NCBI GenBank assembly: GCA_965119715.1
Contig: OZ221969.1
Span: forward strand, 744,001 to 808,000
DNA length: 64,000 bases
Direction: 5' to 3'
Origin: JASBYZ01 sp029983705
GTDB taxonomy: Bacteria; Actinomycetota; Coriobacteriia; Coriobacteriales; JAEZZM01
The notes below the pieces were generated by a model, which was not told where the DNA came from, ran no database searches, and saw only the letters and a list, made by a program, of their open reading frames with translations. The stretch's first letter is position 1; every line of letters starts with the position of its first letter. A program made the position numbers and the translations under genes. Below, in pieces: positions 27,941 through 35,202 of this stretch.

Positions 27941-29342
27941 TAGCTATGACGTGATTGTTGTGGGATCTGGACCGGCTGGATATGTGTGCGCTATTAAACT
28001 TGCACAACTTGGCAAGCAGGTGTGCGTAGTAGAAAAAGATAAACTTGGCGGCACCTGTTTAAATAGAGGATGTATCCCAACAAAGGCGCTCTTACATGTT
28101 TCTCAATTAAGAAGTGACTTTGATGCATTTAAAAACTTTGCTCCAAATGTAGAGGAGCCCAAGCTTGATGAAGCAGCTATTGACGCTTACAAAACTCAAA
28201 TAGTTGACGGACAAAGAGCGGGTGTTGAAGGGCTCATAAAAGCTAACGGCATTGATCTTAAGTTTGGAAAAGCAAAAGTTATCTCACAAACAAAAGTTGA
28301 ACTAATAAATGGTGATGTAAATGAGCTTCTTGAAGCCAAAGAAGCTATTGTGCTTGCTGCAGGATCTACTCCATTGATGATTCCAATTAAAGGTATTGAG
28401 CACTGCTACTCATCTGATGATTTGCTTGAAGGTGAGTCTAAACAGTTTGACTCACTCACCATTATTGGTGGAGGAGTAATAGGAGCTGAGCTTGCCTCAT
28501 ATTACGCAGGTATTGGTAAAGAAGTTACCGTAGTTGAAGCACTCGACAGACTTATTGCTCGTATGGATAAGGATGCCTCAAGCGCGCTTTCAAGTCAGCT
28601 TAAACTTTTAGGCGTAAAGGTGCAGGTTAAATCAAGCGTTAAGTCTGTATCTAAAGAGGGTGATACACTTATTACCTCCTTTGAGGATAAAAAAGGTGAA
28701 CTTCAAGAAATTAGAAGTGACGCGGTGTTATGTGCGGTAGGCAGAAGAGCAGCATCACAAGACCTTTGGTCTGAAGATTTAAACATCGAATGTGAGCGTG
28801 GCTTTATTAAGGTTGATGAAAACTTTGAGACAAGCCAAAAAGACATCTTTGCTATTGGTGACATTATATGTGGCTCAAAGCAGCTTGCACACGAGGCCTC
28901 CTTTGAAGCAGAGCTTCTTGCAGAATATCTTTGCGGCACGCAAAAGACTGCTCATAGAGAGCTTGTTCCTTCTGTAATCTATACCTCACCTGAGATTGCT
29001 TCTATTGGCACGACTGAAGAAGAAGCAAAGGCAAGCGGCCTTGACTACCTTGCAAGCAAGTATGTGATGGGTGGAAACGCTCGTGTAGCTATAGCTAATA
29101 CTGGCAGAAGCTTTATTAAAGTGTTGGTAGAGGAAAAAAGCTACAAACTGCTTGGTGCAACTATAGTTTCTGAGCATGCATCAGAAATGATTAACGAGTT
29201 AAGCTTAGGTCTTTCACAAGGGTTATCAGTAGATGATATGTGCTCATACATGCATCCTCATCCAAGTTTTGGCGAGGGTTTAACTGAGGTCTTACAAAGC
29301 GTAAAAAACGAGGCGATACATGTACCGCCTCGCAAAAAATAA
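27933..29342 (+). CDS. lpdA: Dihydrolipoamide dehydrogenase (glycine cleavage L protein)
   Basis: 469 residues. The FAD-binding VVGSGPAGYVCA motif is at the N-terminus and the redox disulfide is in GGTCLNRGCIPTKA near residue 40. A second Rossmann motif (IIGGGVIGAELAS) lies near 177 for NAD, the FAD-contacting AIGDI near 309, and the C-terminal HPHPSFGEGL holds the catalytic His-Glu pair. It reoxidises the GcvH lipoyl arm. As no 2-oxoacid dehydrogenase is nearby, it most likely serves glycine cleavage only. Confidence 0.95.
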   Translation: MSNSYDVIVVGSGPAGYVCAIKLAQLGKQVCVVEKDKLGGTCLNRGCIPTKALLHVSQLRSDFDAFKNFAPNVEEPKLDEAAIDAYKTQIVDGQRAGVEGLIKANGIDLKFGKAKVISQTKVELINGDVNELLEAKEAIVLAAGSTPLMIPIKGIEHCYSSDDLLEGESKQFDSLTIIGGGVIGAELASYYAGIGKEVTVVEALDRLIARMDKDASSALSSQLKLLGVKVQVKSSVKSVSKEGDTLITSFEDKKGELQEIRSDAVLCAVGRRAASQDLWSEDLNIECERGFIKVDENFETSQKDIFAIGDIICGSKQLAHEASFEAELLAEYLCGTQKTAHRELVPSVIYTSPEIASIGTTEEEAKASGLDYLASKYVMGGNARVAIANTGRSFIKVLVEEKSYKLLGATIVSEHASEMINELSLGLSQGLSVDDMCSYMHPHPSFGEGLTEVLQSVKNEAIHVPPRKK

Positions 29343-29349
29343 GTAAGTT

Positions 29350-29390
29350 TTTGGGGTGGGGTAAAGACGTGTAGGTCTTACTCGCCCCAA
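29350..29390. terminator. Hairpin at the lpdA / MetE-like convergence
   Basis: TTGGGG and GTAAAGAC on the left pair with GTCTTAC and CCCCAA on the right around a GTGTAG loop. A T run precedes it on the plus strand but no long T run follows. The hairpin overlaps the last codons of the minus-strand MetE-like gene. It probably acts as a shared, weak bidirectional terminator. Confidence 0.45.
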
Positions 29391-30484
29391 ACTTCTTGAG
29401 CAGTTTCAACAATCATCTTAATTTTTGCCCACTGATCTTCTTCGGTGAGCTCATTTGAAATCTCATTTGATGAAAAACCGCACTGGGTTGAAAGGCATAA
29501 GTGGTCAAGGTCCACAAACTTGCTTGCATCCTCAATGCGCTTTTTGACTGCCTCTCTGTCTTCAAGTTCACCCGTCTTGGTGGTAACAAGGCCAAGAGCT
29601 ACTACTTTACCCTCTGAGAGGTGCTGTAGCGGCTCAAAACCACCAGCGCGCTCTGAGTCAAACTCAAGATAGTAGGCGTTTACCTTAAGCTCATTAAAGA
29701 GCTGATGTGCAACAGAATCATAGCCACCACTTGCAAACCATCTGGATGCGTAGTTGCCACGGCAGTTATGGGTAGTGATGTTGAGCTCTTTTGGAGCTTT
29801 CTCAACACTTAAGTTAGTTACACGAACATAGATGTCAGCAATTTTTGATGCTTCTTCAGGATCAACTCCACTAAAGAGGTGTGACCATGAACAATCATCC
29901 AGCTGAACTGTGGTAGCACCAGCATTATAAAGGTCAGTAAGCACCTGACCATAGGCGTGAGCGATATCTACGATAAGCTCTTCATCATCTGGATAGTGCG
30001 CCTTGGTTGCCTCAACAGTTGTTTCTCTGTGAAGGTCAGAAAAGAGCTGAGCAGGGCCAGGGATAGTTTGTTTAGCCTCAATGTCTTCTGGTGTATGAGC
30101 TTTGGTAAATGTAAAGTGCTCAACAAAGGGATGGTTTTCTCCACTGATTTTGCCGCATACACGAACACCTTGTGCAGGGGTTTCAATGCCGTCAAAGAAG
30201 TATCCGTGCTTGCGCTCAAAACGTTCAATACCGCCAAGTCCCCAAAAGAAATCCTGGTGCCATGATGATCTTCTAAACTCACCATCTGAGACACACTTAA
30301 GACCAGCGTCTACTTGTTTTTGGATGACTTCAATAATGGCTTTATCCTCTTGTGCCTTAAGCTCTTCTGCACTAATGCTGCCTTCTTTAAAGGCTTTGCG
30401 TGCATCTAAGAGCTCTTTTGGTCTAATTAATGAACCAACAATATCGCCACGATACGGCGCTTTTGTACGAGTAGTAAAAGACAT
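29378..30484 (-). CDS. MetE C-terminal-like cobalamin-independent methyltransferase
   Basis: 368 residues matching only the C-terminal barrel of methionine synthase MetE (COG0620), like Bacillus YxjG/YxjH. The zinc ligands are visible: His and Cys in ITTHNCRGNY near residue 240 and Cys in STQCGFSSNE near 340. GEFRR near 70 and the DDCSW block near 197 are also conserved in this subfamily. It lacks the N-terminal folate-contacting half, so a different methyl donor may be used. The start is an ATG after AAAGGAG. It lies 35 bases after the DUF364 gene, probably in one operon with it. Confidence 0.8.
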   Translation of the reverse strand: MSFTTRTKAPYRGDIVGSLIRPKELLDARKAFKEGSISAEELKAQEDKAIIEVIQKQVDAGLKCVSDGEFRRSSWHQDFFWGLGGIERFERKHGYFFDGIETPAQGVRVCGKISGENHPFVEHFTFTKAHTPEDIEAKQTIPGPAQLFSDLHRETTVEATKAHYPDDEELIVDIAHAYGQVLTDLYNAGATTVQLDDCSWSHLFSGVDPEEASKIADIYVRVTNLSVEKAPKELNITTHNCRGNYASRWFASGGYDSVAHQLFNELKVNAYYLEFDSERAGGFEPLQHLSEGKVVALGLVTTKTGELEDREAVKKRIEDASKFVDLDHLCLSTQCGFSSNEISNELTEEDQWAKIKMIVETAQEVWGE

Positions 30485-30519
30485 AATTCTCCTTTATGAG
30501 TTTTATAGCTTTGAAAATC

Positions 30520-31320
30520 CTACCACGTAAAGCCCGGACGTTTAACAGTAATTGTGTTAAAGGCCTCTCCAAAGAGCTTACCAACACTTGGGTCTAAAAT
30601 AAGTTCTTTAGTGCGGTTAATATCATGGGCAACTGAGCTTGCAATAACGTCTACACCATAGTCAAAAAGAACTTCTGAGACTGGAACACTTGGTCCTACA
30701 AGTGCAACACAGGCGTTTTTAGAAAGTTCAAGTAATCTTGGTGCAGTCTTATTAGCAAGTGTCATTCCCGTCATCATAACAAGGTCGCAGCTTGGCAAGA
30801 TATATTCGCTTGCTGAGGTAAAGACATCAGACTCAACGGAGGGGGCGAGCTCCAAAATAAAGAGGTCATGATTTTCTGCATAGCGCTCAACTTTTGGAAA
30901 ATGTCCCACAATAGCTACGCGCTTGCCTTCAAACTTAGGCATAAGTTTAGAAATGGTGTCTTCTTTTTTATTTAAAGGAACTTCTGCCTTAAGAAGCTTT
31001 TCTCGCTCAGGGGTATTAAGTGCAATGTTAATAGCTGACATACCAAAGGATGCATAGTCGAAGTTCCATGAATAGATAAGTTCAGCAGCTTCTTTAACTG
31101 GCTTTCCAATTAAATCTTTAGGCTCAATTGGCTCTTGGTGTTCAAAAGGTCTAAAGGTGTGAGAAACTCCAAGGCCGTCTTTTGACTCCATAAAGGTCCA
31201 GTTTTTGCCTTTAGCTGCATCTAAAATTATGCTGTCACTTGGCACAGTTGATACGAGGTCATTATACAAACCCCAGGCAGGACTATTTGTTTCTTTAATT
31301 TTCTTATCGTAATCAAACAT
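30520..31320 (-). CDS. DUF364 Rossmann-like protein (putative metal-chelation domain)
   Basis: 266 residues. The second half shows the DUF364 pattern: VAIVGHFPKVE near residue 145, LVMMTGMTLANKT near 186, then LVGPSVPVSEVLFDYGVDVIA near 213-233. The N-terminal half corresponds to the DUF4213 domain that usually comes with it. Crystal structures of this family resemble enolase-like and Rossmann folds and have been linked to heavy-metal chelation, but no reaction is established. It shares a unit with the MetE-like gene downstream. Confidence 0.7.
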   Translation of the reverse strand: MFDYDKKIKETNSPAWGLYNDLVSTVPSDSIILDAAKGKNWTFMESKDGLGVSHTFRPFEHQEPIEPKDLIGKPVKEAAELIYSWNFDYASFGMSAINIALNTPEREKLLKAEVPLNKKEDTISKLMPKFEGKRVAIVGHFPKVERYAENHDLFILELAPSVESDVFTSASEYILPSCDLVMMTGMTLANKTAPRLLELSKNACVALVGPSVPVSEVLFDYGVDVIASSVAHDINRTKELILDPSVGKLFGEAFNTITVKRPGFTW

Positions 31321-31373
31321 AAGCTAAACTGCTCCTTAAAAAAGATCTCTTTGTTTGATTATAAGATGAAATG

Positions 31374-31397
31374 AAAAAAGCCTCGAGTGAGAGGCTT
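31374..31397 (-). terminator. Rho-independent terminator of the tRNA-Lys/tRNA-His unit
   Basis: On the minus strand AAGCCTC pairs with GAGGCTT across a six-base loop and is followed by six T residues. It lies 11 bases after the tRNA-His CCA end. Confidence 0.85.
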
Positions 31398-31408
31398 GAA
31401 TAATTAAC

Positions 31409-31485
31409 TGGGGTGGATAGAGGGTCTCGAACCCACGACCTACGGAGCCACATTCCGTTGCTCTACCAACTGAGCTATATCCACC
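31409..31485 (-). tRNA. tRNA-His(GTG)
   Basis: The 77-base minus-strand cloverleaf includes the extra G at position -1 paired with C73, which marks tRNA-His, and an encoded CCA. The anticodon loop is ATGTGGC, giving anticodon GTG. The T arm is GTGGGTTCGAGACCC. Transcribed together with tRNA-Lys. Confidence 0.97.
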
Positions 31486-31518
31486 ATAGATGGGTATGCA
31501 TCATGTCTACTGTTAAGA

Positions 31519-31594
31519 TGGTGGGCGATCGGGGGTTCGAACCCCGGACCTTGTGATTAAGAGTCACCTGCTCTGCCAGCTGAGCTAATCGCCC
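31519..31594 (-). tRNA. tRNA-Lys(CTT)
   Basis: 76 bases on the minus strand with CCA encoded. The acceptor GGGCGAT pairs with ATCGCCC, the anticodon loop is CTCTTAA (anticodon CTT), and the T arm is CCGGGGTTCGAACCCCC. It is upstream of tRNA-His in the same unit, with 33 bases between them. Confidence 0.97.
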
Positions 31595-31712
31595 TCATTA
31601 ATTTCATGAGCAAGAAAAAAGTATGAACTAAAACAGCTAATCTTGCAAGAATTAACTTTGGTTTCACATAACCTTAACAAGTTAGCGGTAAATGCAACTG
31701 CGGCGTAAATTT

Positions 31713-32633
31713 CTAACTTTGGAAATTATATTTATGTGCAACCCGGTTGTAAAGGGGTGTTGGCACATTATATTTTTTGCCTAAGCGAATAACCTCAAAT
31801 ATTAGGCTGTCTATCTCGGACTGCTTGTGCTGTGCAAGGTCTCTAGACATTGATGGGATTGAGGTTGGAGCAAGCTCATCTAACAAGTCTAGGTTAACCT
31901 GTACGCGTCTTTCTGAGACATCAAGCCCCATTTTCTCACCAATTGCTAAAACCTCTTTTGAGAGGTCTACAAACATCTCACGCTGCTCACCTGGAACCTG
32001 AATTGCTGCAACGTCCATACCGTAATAGCTTGAAAGTGCTGCAAGGGGAGAAATAAAGGCAAACTTTTTAAAGGAATCAAGCTTGGTGTGCTTACTAATC
32101 TCAAAGTCAATGCCTGCACCGTTTAGTACTGGCTGGATTTCTTTTAAGAGTCCAAGTAATTCTTCATCATCCATTACATCATCTTTACCAGCAATGATTC
32201 TGCATAAATCAGAGTCTTGTAAGATAACACCTGGTCTAATAAGGGTTGAAGAGGCATAAATTAAACCGCGAAGTACGGTGAACTCCTCACCCAATTTTTC
32301 TTGGATTGAGTGAGAGATGCCAAAGCCATTGAGGATAGGGATGATAACAGCCTTAGTAAACTGTTTAGCTTTAATAAAGTCACAGACCTCATCGATAGAA
32401 AATGACTTAACGCAAATAAATATCACGTCAGGCTCACCTTCATACAAAGCCATATCACTTACCTTTACCTCATAACTTGTAGTGTTATCAGGAGAAATAA
32501 AGGTAAGACCATCTTGAGAGAGGGCTTCCAGATTTTTGCCGTGAGCAATAAGATCAACATCTTGGTGGGCAGCCAACAGTTTTGCTGATAAAAGTCCGCC
32601 AATACCGCCTGCGCCAATTACTAAAAATTTCAT
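31713..32633 (-). CDS. Ketopantoate reductase family protein
   Basis: 306 residues of the ApbA/PanE family. It opens with the NADPH-binding FLVIGAGGIGGLLSAKLL, has a conserved VKSFSIDEVCDFI region near residue 75 and a catalytic-type Lys in HTKLDSFKKFAFISPLAALS near 190, and ends with SSM-like PSMSRDLAQHKQSEID near 268-283, where the Glu closes the active site. PanE makes pantoate for coenzyme A, but this family has many paralogues with other 2-oxoacids, so no symbol is given. It lies 40 bases after the nitroreductase gene. Confidence 0.8.
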   Translation of the reverse strand: MKFLVIGAGGIGGLLSAKLLAAHQDVDLIAHGKNLEALSQDGLTFISPDNTTSYEVKVSDMALYEGEPDVIFICVKSFSIDEVCDFIKAKQFTKAVIIPILNGFGISHSIQEKLGEEFTVLRGLIYASSTLIRPGVILQDSDLCRIIAGKDDVMDDEELLGLLKEIQPVLNGAGIDFEISKHTKLDSFKKFAFISPLAALSSYYGMDVAAIQVPGEQREMFVDLSKEVLAIGEKMGLDVSERRVQVNLDLLDELAPTSIPSMSRDLAQHKQSEIDSLIFEVIRLGKKYNVPTPLYNRVAHKYNFQS

Positions 32634-32673
32634 CGATATCCTCTGCTGCTTAAATTCTAGTAGTCTCCTTAGT

Positions 32674-33435
32674 TTAGTCTAATGGCTTCAAATTGAAACC
32701 TTGAGACTCAATAAGTTTCAACATATTTTGTCTTTCTTCATCAGGTTTGGCGTAATACTTTGCAAGCTGCGTACTAAATTTGTCCACGCGTTGGTTTGCG
32801 TTGCGCAAATCATAGTAAGTGCCCATTTCTCGGTCATAGTCAGCAATTTGCTCAAGTATGTTATCAAGTTCTGGATAGCTGTTTTCAAAGAATCTAAAGT
32901 CCATAGACATTCTTGGCTTTTGCTCAGGGTTTTGGTTTGGTTTACCAAAGGCAAGACCAAGTACTGGGAAGGTGTACTTTGGAAGATGAAGAAGCTCAAT
33001 TACTCTTGCTGGGTCGTTTCCAATGGAGCCTAAAATAACGCCACCATAACCAAGGGACTCAATTGCGTTATAGGTGTTTTGTACGTTTAAGCATGCATCG
33101 CCATATGCTGCAAAAAACTTACGGACATCTGCGCTGCCTTCTGCAAACGAATCCACCTCTTTTGCAATTTGGACGTTTCTAGCGTTATCGGCAATAAAAA
33201 TCCAGAGCTCTGGAGCGCGAGCAACATATTCTTGTTTACAAACCTCTGAAATTTGCTTCTTTAATTCTGGATCCGTAACTCTAATAACAGAACTTGCTTG
33301 TTTTCCGGTAGAAGAGGCTGTCCACTGAACTACCTTTTTAAGAGTGTCGATTACCTCTTCTGGAACAGGGTCTGTAGTAAATTCTCTAAAGGTTCTATGT
33401 GTAAGTTGGTGTGAGATGGTTTGATTATTTTCCAC
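32674..33435 (-). CDS. NADPH-dependent flavin nitroreductase (NfsA-like)
   Basis: Starting at the GTG at 33435, with AAGGGAAC ten bases upstream, the protein has 253 residues. The longer open frame to 33585 would overlap mnmA and lacks family likeness. FMN-contacting motifs are seen: HRTFREF near the N-terminus, QWTASSTGKQASSV near 36, ESLGYGGVILGSIGND near 127 and GLAFGKPNQNPEQKPR near 158. It resembles the NfsA/FRP group, which reduces nitro compounds and quinones. Divergent from mnmA. Confidence 0.85.
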   Translation of the reverse strand: MENNQTISHQLTHRTFREFTTDPVPEEVIDTLKKVVQWTASSTGKQASSVIRVTDPELKKQISEVCKQEYVARAPELWIFIADNARNVQIAKEVDSFAEGSADVRKFFAAYGDACLNVQNTYNAIESLGYGGVILGSIGNDPARVIELLHLPKYTFPVLGLAFGKPNQNPEQKPRMSMDFRFFENSYPELDNILEQIADYDREMGTYYDLRNANQRVDKFSTQLAKYYAKPDEERQNMLKLIESQGFNLKPLD

Positions 33436-33557
33436 AGTAAAAATGTTCCCTTCAATTTTGTTGTTTTGTGAATCTGTATATCTATATTGCCCATCTTGAT
33501 ATATTTGATAAATACTTGAGATAAAAATTTGACCCGTTTGAATGGGAGTATTTATAT

Positions 33558-34616
33558 ATGCAAAATAAATCAGTGTTAGTTGCAATGTCGGGCGGAGTTG
33601 ACTCTTCTACCACAGCAAAGTTGCTTAAAGACCAAGGTTATAAGGTTGTTGGCGTAACCATGCGCCTGCATGATGAGCCAAGTTTAGTTGGTAAGGTTGA
33701 AAGTGACATTAGCGATGCAAATAACGTTGCAGACCAGCTTGATTTTGAGTACCACGTATATGACTTGCGTGAGCGTTTTAAGGATATTGTTATCAATAAC
33801 TTTTGCGATTCTTATTTGCATGGCGAGACGCCTAATCCGTGTGTGCTTTGCAATAAGACTATGAAGTTTGGAAGCCTTCATGCTATACGAGAAGAGCTTG
33901 GGCTTGAGTATTTAGCAACCGGTCACTATACACGTGTTGAGTATGATGAGGAGCGTGGACGCTATCTTTTAAAGGTGGCAAAAGATGACAGAAAAGATCA
34001 GTCCTACTTTTTATATCACCTCTCTCAAGATGCGCTTGCTCACACTATTTTTCCGCTTGGTGAGATGTCTAAGCCTCATGTGCGTGAGCTTGCAGGAGAT
34101 GCAGGCCTTGATGTTGCCAATAAGGCTGAGAGCCAAGACATCTGCTTTATACCAGGAAATGACTATGCTGCCTATATTGAAAATAAAATGGAAGCAAGTT
34201 TTGAGCCAGGTGACATTGTATTTGAAGATGGTAAAAAAGTAGGAGAGCACGAAGGTCTTGCTCACTACACTATAGGTCAAAGAAAAGGTATAGGAGTTGC
34301 CTGGTCAGAACCTTTATATGTGCTTGGTAAAAACCTCGAAAAAAATCAGTTAATTATTGGTCCTAAGTCTGATTTATTGAGTGATATTGTATACGCTGAT
34401 GATATAAATTTAATTTCTCAAGAAACTATTGTCGGAGAGATTGAAGTAGAGGTAAAAACTCACTATGGTAAAAGCGCTCAGAAGGCGCGCGCTTCTCTTA
34501 CAGAGGATAATCGCCTAAAGGTGGTATTTGATGAGCCTCAAGGTGGTTTTGCTCCTGGACAGGCGCTTGTGATGTATCAGGGTGATATAGTAGTAGGCGG
34601 CGGAACAATCCGCTAA
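33558..34616 (+). CDS. mnmA: tRNA-specific 2-thiouridylase
   Basis: 352 residues. The PP-loop is AMSGGVDSSTTAKLL near residue 9, the first catalytic Cys is in NPCVLCNKTMKFG near 95, followed by ATGHYTRV near 120, DQSYFLYHL near 145 and the second catalytic Cys in ESQDICFIP near 195. It makes the 2-thio group of U34 in tRNA-Lys, -Glu and -Gln. It is followed by a rhodanese gene that may supply or relay sulfur. Confidence 0.95.
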   Translation: MQNKSVLVAMSGGVDSSTTAKLLKDQGYKVVGVTMRLHDEPSLVGKVESDISDANNVADQLDFEYHVYDLRERFKDIVINNFCDSYLHGETPNPCVLCNKTMKFGSLHAIREELGLEYLATGHYTRVEYDEERGRYLLKVAKDDRKDQSYFLYHLSQDALAHTIFPLGEMSKPHVRELAGDAGLDVANKAESQDICFIPGNDYAAYIENKMEASFEPGDIVFEDGKKVGEHEGLAHYTIGQRKGIGVAWSEPLYVLGKNLEKNQLIIGPKSDLLSDIVYADDINLISQETIVGEIEVEVKTHYGKSAQKARASLTEDNRLKVVFDEPQGGFAPGQALVMYQGDIVVGGGTIR

Positions 34617-34643
34617 ATTAATAGATGCACTAAAGGGGCAAAC

Positions 34644-34976
34644 ATGGGCATTATGGATTTGCTGACTCCAAAGTCTAAAGAAGATATTAATTACTGGGTT
34701 GAAGTATTTAAAGAAGATCCGGGTTCAATATTGATTGATGTAAGACGTACACATGAGTTTGAAGAAGCACATATTCCTGGTGCAACAAGTTTGCCCTTTG
34801 ACGATATTAAAGAAAAGCACCTAGAAGTACTGCCTGACAAAAATCAAAAGATATATATCTACTGTTTAGTGGGCAAACGTTCAGTGCGTGCAAGAGCTGC
34901 GTTAGAAGATCTTGGATACACTAATATGCAAGAAATTGGTGGTATCAGGGATTATACGGGCGAGTTAGAAAAATAA
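34644..34976 (+). CDS. Single-domain rhodanese-like sulfurtransferase
   Basis: 110 residues forming one rhodanese domain: LIDVRRTHEFEEAHIPGA near residue 31, then the active-site loop YCLVGKRSVRA near 72 with the sulfur-carrying Cys. There is no signal peptide. It starts 27 bases after mnmA and could pass persulfide sulfur to tRNA thiolation, an inference from position only. Confidence 0.85.
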   Translation: MGIMDLLTPKSKEDINYWVEVFKEDPGSILIDVRRTHEFEEAHIPGATSLPFDDIKEKHLEVLPDKNQKIYIYCLVGKRSVRARAALEDLGYTNMQEIGGIRDYTGELEK

Positions 34977-35037
34977 GATAACTTTAGTCGGAGCGGTTGA
35001 TAAAAATTATCACTCATCTTCGGATAGCATGTATAAG

Positions 35038-35202
35038 CTATTTAGTGCTTATTATTTTATCGAACAATAGTTTCCAAATAGCCACAAATTTATCATCCAA
35101 ATTATCCAGGAACTTGTGTTTCAACATTTCCTGTTTTACATCTTTCGCCAATTGAACTTTGTATCCAAGCGACAATTCAATATTAAATTCCTCACCCCAC
35201 TT
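35038..35202 (-). pseudogene. Detached C-terminal segment of the OLD-family nuclease gene
   Basis: Directly after the TAA of the OLD-family gene (35203-35205), the same frame stays open for 54 more codons, starting KWGEEFNIELSLGYKVQLAK and ending at a TAG at 35038. The composition (amphipathic, charged, Lys-rich) fits a protein C-terminus and not random sequence, and no start codon or ribosome site precedes it. The TAA therefore looks like a single nonsense mutation in a gene once about 697 codons long, unless it is read through. Confidence 0.65.

Noticed and set aside
30102..30530. Plus-strand 142-codon frame inside the MetE-like gene
   Set aside because: It is fully antisense to a well-supported enzyme gene and has low-complexity Ser/Pro-rich translation.
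32674..33585. Long form of the nitroreductase starting at 33585
   Set aside because: It would overlap mnmA, and the first 50 residues have no family likeness; the GTG at 33435 with a ribosome site fits better.
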